The position numbers and the translations under genes are program-made. Shown here one piece after another: positions 25,628 to 33,004 of a DNA stretch of 64,000 bases (within the stretch, counting starts at the first letter, position 1; each line of letters opens with the position of its first letter). Below the pieces are notes generated by a model. The model made no database searches. It saw only the letters and a program-made list of their open reading frames with translations, and was not told the origin of the DNA. The stretch is from NCBI RefSeq assembly GCF_963666675.1, contig NZ_OY762929.1, positions 1,054,001 to 1,118,000 of the forward strand. The letters are read 5' to 3'. The stretch is from an uncultured Desulfobacter sp. (GTDB lineage Bacteria > Desulfobacterota > Desulfobacteria > Desulfobacterales > Desulfobacteraceae).

Positions 25628-26487
25628 TGGTTACTTCAAAAGATTTCGATTGTAATTATGAAAATAAATGGTGCCCGGGATGTGGTAATTTCCAGATTCT
25701 TACCGCCATGAAAAATGCCTTTGCCCAGCAGCAGATTCCGCCTGAAAAACTCACATTGATCTCGGGTATCGGCCAGGCCGGAAAAACACCGCACTTTCTT
25801 AAATGCAGCATGTTCCATGGTCTTCACGGCAGGGCGCTTCCCCTGGCCACCGGCACAAAGATTGCCAACAACGACCTGACGGTGGTGGTGAACTGCGGGG
25901 ACGGTGACTGCTATGGGGAAGGCGGGAACCACTTTCTTGCCGCCATCCGGCGAAATCTGGACATGACCCTTCTAGTACACAACAACCAGATTTACGGGCT
26001 GACCAAGGGACAGGCGTCTCCCACATCCAGTCTGGGGATGGTGACAAAAATGCAGACCACCGGCACCTCTTCATCTCAATTTTCCGCCCTGGCCATTGCC
26101 CTGGCGGCTGGAACGGGATTTGTGGCAAGGGGCTTGTCCGGTGAGCCTGAACATTTGACGGAATTGATCGTCAAAGCCATGAATTACAAGGGCTTTGCCT
26201 TGGTGGATATCCTGCAGCCCTGTGTCTCCTTTAATAAAATAAACACCTTGAGCTGGTATAAAGAGCGGGCGTATAAGCTTGAGGAGAGGGACGATTACGA
26301 TCCCCAGGATCTTGGAAAGGCATTGACGCTGGCCCGGGAGTGGGAAAACGGTCTGCCCCTGGGCGTGCTGTACGAGGTCCCCGGCACCCCCTTTCACGAG
26401 CGGGTTCCCAATCTGAAAACAAGCGCCCTTGCCGCACATACTTATGACTATAAGCTGATGACTGATACGCTATTACAAAACCTCTAG
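25627..26487 (+). CDS. korB: 2-oxoacid:ferredoxin oxidoreductase beta subunit
   Basis: A 286-residue TPP-binding beta subunit with KWCPGCGNFQIL at the N-terminus, the thiamine diphosphate motif CGDGDCYGEGGNHF and Cys210-region LQPCVSFNKIN for the Fe-S cluster. It contains the active-site TPP and, with KorA, forms the heterotetramer. It overlaps korA by one base. Next comes a Cys-rich hydroxyacid dehydrogenase 23 bases later, which may feed 2-oxoacid to this enzyme. Confidence 0.93.
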   Translation: MVTSKDFDCNYENKWCPGCGNFQILTAMKNAFAQQQIPPEKLTLISGIGQAGKTPHFLKCSMFHGLHGRALPLATGTKIANNDLTVVVNCGDGDCYGEGGNHFLAAIRRNLDMTLLVHNNQIYGLTKGQASPTSSLGMVTKMQTTGTSSSQFSALAIALAAGTGFVARGLSGEPEHLTELIVKAMNYKGFALVDILQPCVSFNKINTLSWYKERAYKLEERDDYDPQDLGKALTLAREWENGLPLGVLYEVPGTPFHERVPNLKTSALAAHTYDYKLMTDTLLQNL

Positions 26488-26510
26488 TGAAACAGGAGAG
26501 ATCATTTGAT

Positions 26511-27662
26511 ATGACTATCTGGCAATGCACCATGTGCTTTACTACGATGGACCAGGAAGAACAGCCTGAGCAGTGCAGCGGTTGCGGATCTGATAATCGC
26601 GTGATTCTTGAAAAAGAAGCCCTCCCCGAGACCCTTGAAGGGGTCCGGGAGCGGGCAAGAAAAAGTCTCAAGGGCTTTTGTGCCGCCTACCCGGCCTGTG
26701 ACGGCAAGTTTGATAAAATCTGCCAGAAAGAGGCCTATGGCAAACCCATTGGGTTCGGCGGAGCCGGAGCCGGGTTCTCCTTCCGGGCAAATGTTGCGGC
26801 CCTTGAGGCGGTGCGCTTTAATTTGAAGGTGGTGGGGGAACACACGGAACCCGACACCTCCTGCTCATTTTTGGGCACCAAGCTGGATTTCCCGGTGATG
26901 GGGGCGTCCACGGCAGGTGCCGAGCGCTACGGCAACGCCATCAGTGAAGAGGATTTCTGCAGGGCCACGATCCGGGGCTGTAAAGATGCCGGCACCATGG
27001 CCTGGCGGGGGGATACCTTTTTTTATACCCCCGGGGACAATCCGGCCCTTAACGCCATCAAAAAAGAGGGCCTGCCGGCCGTTCCCATCTTTAAACCCAG
27101 GTCCCAGGATGTGCTCAAACAATTCATCCACACGGCCGAAGAGCTGGGCTGCCCGGCGGTGGGTGTGGATCTTGACGGGTGCGGCTCCACCATCATGGCC
27201 CGGCATAACCAGCCGGTATTTCGCAAAAGCGTGAAAGATATCAAGGAACTGGTCCAGGCCACATCCCTGCCGTTTATTGCCAAAGGCATCATGACGGTGG
27301 CCGATGCCGTGGGGTGTGCAGACGCAGGCGCCAGGGTGGTCAGCGTTTCAAATCACGGCGGCCGCGTTCTGGATGCAACACCGGGAACCGCCGAGGTGCT
27401 GCCCGAGATCGCCAAACACCTGAAAGGGCAGGTGGTCATCACAGCCGACGGCGGGGTTCGGACCGGGTATGATGTGCTCAAGATGCTGGCGTTGGGGGCG
27501 GATTTCGTCCTCCTGGGCCGGGATGTGATCCGGGCGGCTGTGGGCGCAGGCTCCCTTGGGGTCAGGCTGCACATGGAACATGTTCATAAAATATTGAAAA
27601 AAGCCATGTTTATGACCGGGGTCAGCACCGTCGCCGATATTGATTCATCAATATTGTACTGA
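26511..27662 (+). CDS. FMN-dependent alpha-hydroxyacid dehydrogenase with rubredoxin-like N-terminus
   Basis: A 383-residue protein. Residues 1-30 hold a zinc- or iron-binding knuckle pair (Cys6-x2-Cys9 and Cys22-x2-Cys25), and residues about 75-383 form the TIM barrel of the lactate/glycolate oxidase family, with SVSNHGGRVLDATPGT and DGGVRTGYDVLKMLALGAD. It would oxidise an L-2-hydroxyacid to a 2-oxoacid. The rubredoxin-like head suggests that electrons leave to a redox partner rather than to oxygen, apt for an anaerobe. It sits just after korAB, and a path hydroxyacid to 2-oxoacid to acyl-CoA is plausible (inference). ATG 26511 has AGGAG 12 bases upstream, longer than usual. Confidence 0.85.
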   Translation: MTIWQCTMCFTTMDQEEQPEQCSGCGSDNRVILEKEALPETLEGVRERARKSLKGFCAAYPACDGKFDKICQKEAYGKPIGFGGAGAGFSFRANVAALEAVRFNLKVVGEHTEPDTSCSFLGTKLDFPVMGASTAGAERYGNAISEEDFCRATIRGCKDAGTMAWRGDTFFYTPGDNPALNAIKKEGLPAVPIFKPRSQDVLKQFIHTAEELGCPAVGVDLDGCGSTIMARHNQPVFRKSVKDIKELVQATSLPFIAKGIMTVADAVGCADAGARVVSVSNHGGRVLDATPGTAEVLPEIAKHLKGQVVITADGGVRTGYDVLKMLALGADFVLLGRDVIRAAVGAGSLGVRLHMEHVHKILKKAMFMTGVSTVADIDSSILY

Positions 27663-27674
27663 GAGATGTATTGC

Positions 27675-27731
27675 GTTTGAACGTAAAATCACTCATCTAA
27701 CCTTTGCATCCGGGTAATTTTACGTTCAAAC
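27675..27731. terminator. 15-bp perfect inverted repeat after the hydroxyacid dehydrogenase
   Basis: GTTTGAACGTAAAAT (27675-27689) and ATTTTACGTTCAAAC (27717-27731) are exact complements around a 27-base loop, between two convergent genes. The loop is long for a terminator and the T-run is short, so another role (structured RNA end, protein site) is possible. Confidence 0.5.
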
Positions 27732-27824
27732 ACGGGTTCCTGTTCAATTCCTCCATTGGGGGCTGCAACTGCATTCATATCAGAACTCAGCTCATCCGTT
27801 TTGTTGGCTAAGGTAACCGATATA

Positions 27825-29981
27825 TTATACAGGCAGTTGAATGGAAAAAATCGTCTCCTCTCCAGGTCTGGACCGGACACTTATCCGGCCTTTGTGTTTT
27901 TTAACAATGATGAAATATGAAATACTCAGGCCAAGCCCAGTCCCTATACCAACCGGTTTTGTTGTATAAAAAGGCTCAAAGATCCGTTTCTGCACTTCGG
28001 GGTCTATTGCCGGACCGTTATTCCCGATTTCCATACAGATATATGTATTTGATTCGTGTTGCCTGGTTCGAAGGGTAAATCGGGGCTTTGGACTGTTTGC
28101 CTCACGCATGGCTTGTGCCCCGTTTTTCAGTATGTTCAGTATCACCTGCTGGATTTCTGGGCCTTCACAAATCACCTCCGGCAGATTGTCATCATATTTT
28201 CTTATGATTTCAATGGATTTGAAATCATACTCTTTCTTCAGATCGTAATCGGTCTTTGCCAGATCCACGGCTTTATCCATGAGCTCAGCCAAATGATGGG
28301 CGGATTTTATATTTACGCTTTTTCTGGAAAAATTCAGCATATTGGTAACGAGGTCCGCAATTCTTTTTCCCGATTCGGTAATGCTCTCCAGCATCCTGAA
28401 AATGCCGCGCTCCTCCATATATTTTTCAATGACGTCAATGGATGTCCCGACTTTATCGGCCGCCTTGATATTGGAAGGCATGGTCAAATTTTTACCTAGC
28501 CGATTTGCCATCACATTCGACGTCTGCATCATTCCGGCCAAAGGATTGTTTATTTCATGGGCCATTCCGGCTGCCAGGCCGCCGACCGACAGCATCTTTT
28601 CACTCTGGATCATAAGTTCTTGAACCTGTATTCTGCCGGTAACATCATCCAGGCGTATAACGACCCCCTTACCGGTCCCGGATGATATTGGAAATATCGC
28701 CATATCTTCATATCGAATCTTGCCCGCTTCTTCAAACTCCCGGCCCGTTTCTTCCTGTCTTTCTCTACTCAGAATGACCGCCCTGATTTTTCCAAGGTCC
28801 TGTTCCAGCCGGGGAAATTTATCCAGAAGCGGTTGATTAAGCGCTGTTTCCTGAAGAATCCCGGTTGTTTTTTCTGCCTTCTTGTTCCATTGGGTGATTC
28901 GCTCATGTTCATCCACGCCGATTATGACCGAAGGCATTGAATCAATAATGTCTTGGATATAGTGATTTGCTTCAATGACATCATGTTCGGCTTTTTTTCG
29001 AACGGAAATATCCTGCAAGATGACCAATGTGGAACTTAAACCGTCCTCATGGGCAATGGGATTTTTAACTACGGAGTACCAAGTGGAATCGGCCGGGGTT
29101 TGGAATTCAAATGTTTGGGTGCGGCTGCCGGTGTCCATTTGACTGCAGCACCATGGGCAGGGATCTGAAAGCTTGGACAGAGCTTCATGGCATTTTTGGC
29201 CTTGTGCATCAGCGCCGACAAATTCGATCAGCCTTTCATTCATAAATTCGATATTGCACTCGGAATCCAAGATATAGATAAACCCCTGATGTCCTTCGAC
29301 AATGGCTTTATAGTACTCCTGCTGTGTCTTAATGATCTTATCGGTTCGTTTTTTTTCGATGGTGTAAAAAAACAGGAGTACGACCATTAGAACAGCCAGG
29401 CAACTGAAGATAATCAGAAGATTTCGCATGGTCATCTGGAATTCCACACGGGCCACGTCCTCTTTGGGGATTTTATTCCAGATGGCAATGTATCCTAAAA
29501 TTTTATTTTGGTATTCTATGGGAGCAATTGATTTATGAATGTTGTCTTCGATTTTTGAAAAGGTCTGCTCTATGTTTGTCGGCAGCATTTTTTTGTCTAT
29601 AGTGATGTGAAAACCTGGCTCTGTTGCAAAAGTGATTAAAGCCTCACTGTCACTGGAAATCAGGGCAACAGCAAGATCCGGACGATTGTATTTCTCTGCA
29701 ATCAGAGTTTTTTGAAAAAAAAGGTCGATTATTCTTTTTTTATTTAATTCGGTTTCAGGCGTCAGATCGTAATAAAGGCTGTCAAAAAAGAGTCGGAAAA
29801 GCGGATTGGCGGCAAGCTGGCGAACCTCTTCCATGTCGGCTTCGATGAATTTTTCTATTGCATTATCAATGCGCTTGTCCTTATTGATCCACTCTACGGT
29901 TGTCAGGGAAAGCGCTGCAATGAGGAAGGGAAGAAAAATTAGAAAAATATTTTTCCAGTCACCATTTTTACTCAGATACAT
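27825..29981 (-). CDS. Membrane sensor histidine kinase (PAS-PAS-HisKA-HATPase)
   Basis: A 718-residue sensor. A first membrane helix lies near residues 13-31, a periplasmic sensing domain follows to about 185, and a second helix (LLIIFSCLAVLMVVLLFFY) leads to two PAS domains. The phosphoacceptor is the His of GMAHEINNPLAGM, and the HATPase domain ends with IGTGLGLSISY. No response regulator is adjacent. Its start overlaps the end of the upstream solute-binding protein gene by 14 bases, so the two are made together. The binding protein may present the ligand to this sensor (inference). The frame extends to 30020, but ATG 29981 is chosen as the start just before the first helix. Confidence 0.9.
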   Translation of the reverse strand: MYLSKNGDWKNIFLIFLPFLIAALSLTTVEWINKDKRIDNAIEKFIEADMEEVRQLAANPLFRLFFDSLYYDLTPETELNKKRIIDLFFQKTLIAEKYNRPDLAVALISSDSEALITFATEPGFHITIDKKMLPTNIEQTFSKIEDNIHKSIAPIEYQNKILGYIAIWNKIPKEDVARVEFQMTMRNLLIIFSCLAVLMVVLLFFYTIEKKRTDKIIKTQQEYYKAIVEGHQGFIYILDSECNIEFMNERLIEFVGADAQGQKCHEALSKLSDPCPWCCSQMDTGSRTQTFEFQTPADSTWYSVVKNPIAHEDGLSSTLVILQDISVRKKAEHDVIEANHYIQDIIDSMPSVIIGVDEHERITQWNKKAEKTTGILQETALNQPLLDKFPRLEQDLGKIRAVILSRERQEETGREFEEAGKIRYEDMAIFPISSGTGKGVVIRLDDVTGRIQVQELMIQSEKMLSVGGLAAGMAHEINNPLAGMMQTSNVMANRLGKNLTMPSNIKAADKVGTSIDVIEKYMEERGIFRMLESITESGKRIADLVTNMLNFSRKSVNIKSAHHLAELMDKAVDLAKTDYDLKKEYDFKSIEIIRKYDDNLPEVICEGPEIQQVILNILKNGAQAMREANSPKPRFTLRTRQHESNTYICMEIGNNGPAIDPEVQKRIFEPFYTTKPVGIGTGLGLSISYFIIVKKHKGRISVRSRPGEETIFSIQLPV

Positions 29982-31641
29982 ACCTGGCCTCTGTGAAGTC
30001 GTAGGTGCCGTATATATCAAATTTTAAATTTTTAACTGTGCTGTAATATGTTTTTTTCAGCATAAGGCCGCATATGGCAAGACGATCCAGTTCATATTCG
30101 GATATCTTTTCCCATTTTTTTGCCGCGTTCTCTTCTCCAAAGGTACTCTTGGCATCAAGAAACATGTCAATCGTTTCCAGTGAACCGGGGTATTCATCCG
30201 ATACCAGTGAAAAAGCGGCCTCCGGGGAGAATGTATGGAGATGCGTGACAAAATTATGAGGGAACCCCCAGCCAAAATCCCCGACCATAAAGTCGTATTT
30301 TTTCAACATGGGATGGCAGGGCGATCCTGGATTCCTCTTTGACATGAGAATACAGTTGCTGCTTAATTCATCCAGAACATCAAATTCCACATTGATCCCT
30401 ATGACTGCCAGGCTGGACTTCAAAATCCGGGATTCTTCATAGGTCACGTCATCACAATAGGCCTTCAGGCTGAACCCCTTATCATAACCGGCCTGTTTCA
30501 GCAGAGTCCGGGAAAGGGCCACGTTAAAGCTGTAATTTTTAGCCTGGTTCGAAAAACCGGGTATCCCCGGAAAGGCCCATTGGTTATTCTGGGATGCCCG
30601 GTTGTTGTATACTACGGCCTTGATTCTATCAAAATCAATGGAGTGGAGTATTGCTTTGCGTACAAGGGGATTCCACACAGGCGAATTTTTTTTGTATTTT
30701 GAAAGGTTGAAGTATAGCCAGGTGATCAGCCCCTGGCCCTTTTGATGAACGACCAGCCCTTTTTTGCGGACATCCAGGATGTTTCGAATGGGAAGCGCCC
30801 CCATTGCGTCCACTTCCCCCATGAGAAGTTTTTTCAGGCTCTGTTGCTGGGTCATTCCGAAATAGTACACCAGGCCGTTGAGATAGGGCTTGCCGGTGTC
30901 CCAGTAATTTTTGTTTTTTTCCATGTAAACGGCTTGGACCACGCCGTCATGATCATACTCAATTTTGCAGATTTTAAAGGGGCCGGTTCCCACAGGGTGC
31001 GCCATGAAATATTCGGCCCCGTGTTCCTCAAGATATAATTTCGGCAGGATGGAGAAAAACCGCATGGACATCAAAAAGATGGAATTATGACGGGACAGGT
31101 GAATTCTCACTGTGTGGGGATCTATGATTTCCACACGCTGAAATTCCGGAACAACCCATTTGATCCAGCTGGAACTTCCGGTAACCGCAGCCATTCGTTC
31201 AAAGGAATATTTGACCGCTTCTGCATCAACGGGATCTCCGTTGTGAAAGGTGACGCCTCGCCTTAACCGGAATTCGACAATTTCCGGGCTAAGCCATTCA
31301 TAGGATTGGGCCAGGGCGGGAATCAGTTCCCCTGTATCCGGTTTGATCTTGAGCAGGCCTTCAAAGACATTTGGATTGAAATGAATCGCAAAATCGCCTT
31401 TCATCGAATGGGGATCGAGTACCGGGCCTCCCGTGCGGGCCAGGGAAAAACGTACAATATTTTTTTTATTTGCCCTTGTCCAGACACAAGGGGATTTTTT
31501 TTCCGGTTTTGCCGCATTTTCACCTGCTTTTGCTTCTGGGCCGGCGAAAATTGTTATACCCTCTTGATTTCTCGAATCCGAACGGAATAGATTAAAATTC
31601 AATAAAATCGCTATAATCAGAAGACAGGATATTTTTTTCAT
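29968..31641 (-). CDS. Periplasmic solute-binding protein, family 5 (peptide/nickel type)
   Basis: A 557-residue extracytoplasmic binding protein with a signal peptide (MKKISCLLIIAILLNF) and the SBP_bac_5 signature region RLRRGVTFHNGDPVDAEAVKYSFER. Family members bind oligopeptides, nickel or other small ligands for ABC importers. No permease or ATPase gene is nearby; instead it overlaps a histidine kinase. It may therefore be a sensory ligand receptor. AGGA precedes ATG 31641; a 13-codon extension upstream is ignored. Confidence 0.88.
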   Translation of the reverse strand: MKKISCLLIIAILLNFNLFRSDSRNQEGITIFAGPEAKAGENAAKPEKKSPCVWTRANKKNIVRFSLARTGGPVLDPHSMKGDFAIHFNPNVFEGLLKIKPDTGELIPALAQSYEWLSPEIVEFRLRRGVTFHNGDPVDAEAVKYSFERMAAVTGSSSWIKWVVPEFQRVEIIDPHTVRIHLSRHNSIFLMSMRFFSILPKLYLEEHGAEYFMAHPVGTGPFKICKIEYDHDGVVQAVYMEKNKNYWDTGKPYLNGLVYYFGMTQQQSLKKLLMGEVDAMGALPIRNILDVRKKGLVVHQKGQGLITWLYFNLSKYKKNSPVWNPLVRKAILHSIDFDRIKAVVYNNRASQNNQWAFPGIPGFSNQAKNYSFNVALSRTLLKQAGYDKGFSLKAYCDDVTYEESRILKSSLAVIGINVEFDVLDELSSNCILMSKRNPGSPCHPMLKKYDFMVGDFGWGFPHNFVTHLHTFSPEAAFSLVSDEYPGSLETIDMFLDAKSTFGEENAAKKWEKISEYELDRLAICGLMLKKTYYSTVKNLKFDIYGTYDFTEARYVSE

Positions 31642-31725
31642 GACGATTTTTCCTGAAAAATTAAATGTCTTGAAGAACAATAAGTGTATAAAAATTCTAT
31701 ACGTTTGGCAAGATTTAGGGTCAAT

Positions 31726-32949
31726 CTATAGTGCGACTACTTTTTTATAAATTTCTTCAATTTTGGCAAATACGCCTTCCCAGGTATAGGCACGGGTTAA
31801 TTTATGGACCTGGTCAAGGTCCGGCTGCCGGTTTCGATCCGTCTTTGCAATGCTTTTTCCTAAGGCATTGGCAAGGGCCTGTTCCAAAGCCGGCATATCT
31901 TTTTGAAACGGTGTGTCCACGGTTTCCAGGGGCGGCAGTGTCAGGAGATCGACCATGTCGGACCGGGTCTGTTCAAATATCTCCCGGGTACCGGGCAGTG
32001 CGGTGGTCAGAATCCTGCAACCCGAAGAGAGCGCTTCCATGAGCACCAGGGGAAGGCCTTCAAAAAACGAGGGCAGAACAAAGAGATGGGATCGGCGCAT
32101 GAGCCGGGCAAGATGCGCATGGGACAAAGGGCCGAGAACCTTTACCCGGTCCCCTAAATCTGCCGCCAGCGCCAGGCATTCCTCTTTTTCCCGACCTGTC
32201 CCGGCGCCTGCCAGGTGCAGGCAGTAATCGGGCCCCGCCATCTTTTTCAACGCAGTAAGCAGCCAGGGCACCCCTTTGGCCCGGCTCAGTTTCCCCGCAT
32301 AGACGATCTGCACAGGGCCTTTTCCAGGCTTGGCGTCACAATAGAATATCTTTCTTTCAAAGCCTGCGCCCACCACATGGAGTTTTTGGGGATCTATACC
32401 GTGAATGTCGATTATCTGCTGCTTCTGGTGCCGGCTCAGGCATAACACTGCGTCAATATCTGCCACGGCATTGGTTATCTCTATATCGAGTCCGGCGCAC
32501 AGATAATGCTGGCGAAGGCATGTGCCGTGGCAGGAGGTCACCATGGGCAGATCCTGAAACACTTGCCTGGCTAATTTTGAAACGATCCAGAGATGATGGG
32601 TGTGGACCAGGTCCGGGCGAAATTTTGCTTTTGCCGTTTGCAGGGCATGTGTAAATGCGGTTTCATACCGGCTGAGCTGGTCTTTGGTCATTGAAGAAAA
32701 CACCGTGCTGGGGTAGGGCATGACATCACTCATACCCGGCAGCCTGAAATCAAGTGAGCCATGGTTAAATCGGACAAATTCGGTGTGCGCCGGAGGTAAT
32801 AGAGCCGGATCCAATGTAAAAGTATCCTGGATACCCGCCACAAGAAAGTTGTCATGCCCCACGGCACAGGATTGCCGGATAATGGCCTGGACTGTTTTTC
32901 CTGATCCTGTGAAATCAGGCATTTGGCTTAAAATATGAAGAATTCGCAT
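31726..32949 (-). CDS. Glycosyltransferase, GT4 family
   Basis: A 407-residue GT-B enzyme: N-terminal Rossmann half (MRILHILSQMPDFTGSGKTV, with the substrate loop typical of GT4), and C-terminal donor-binding half with IVYAGKLSRAKGVPWLL and the E-x7-E nucleotide-sugar motif in PSFFEGLPLVLMEALSSG. It transfers a sugar from a nucleotide donor to an unknown acceptor. It stands alone between signalling genes, far from the polysaccharide cluster at 42 kb, on the same strand as its neighbours. Confidence 0.88.
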   Translation of the reverse strand: MRILHILSQMPDFTGSGKTVQAIIRQSCAVGHDNFLVAGIQDTFTLDPALLPPAHTEFVRFNHGSLDFRLPGMSDVMPYPSTVFSSMTKDQLSRYETAFTHALQTAKAKFRPDLVHTHHLWIVSKLARQVFQDLPMVTSCHGTCLRQHYLCAGLDIEITNAVADIDAVLCLSRHQKQQIIDIHGIDPQKLHVVGAGFERKIFYCDAKPGKGPVQIVYAGKLSRAKGVPWLLTALKKMAGPDYCLHLAGAGTGREKEECLALAADLGDRVKVLGPLSHAHLARLMRRSHLFVLPSFFEGLPLVLMEALSSGCRILTTALPGTREIFEQTRSDMVDLLTLPPLETVDTPFQKDMPALEQALANALGKSIAKTDRNRQPDLDQVHKLTRAYTWEGVFAKIEEIYKKVVAL

Positions 32950-33004
32950 AAAAAATTTTCATGGCACGCATGACACCTACCGCCATGCCATGCCTCCTCA
33001 ATAT

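Noticed and set aside
27689..27880. Short minus-strand frame at the end of the histidine kinase gene
   Set aside because: It overlaps the kinase C-terminal codons in another frame and has no ribosome site.
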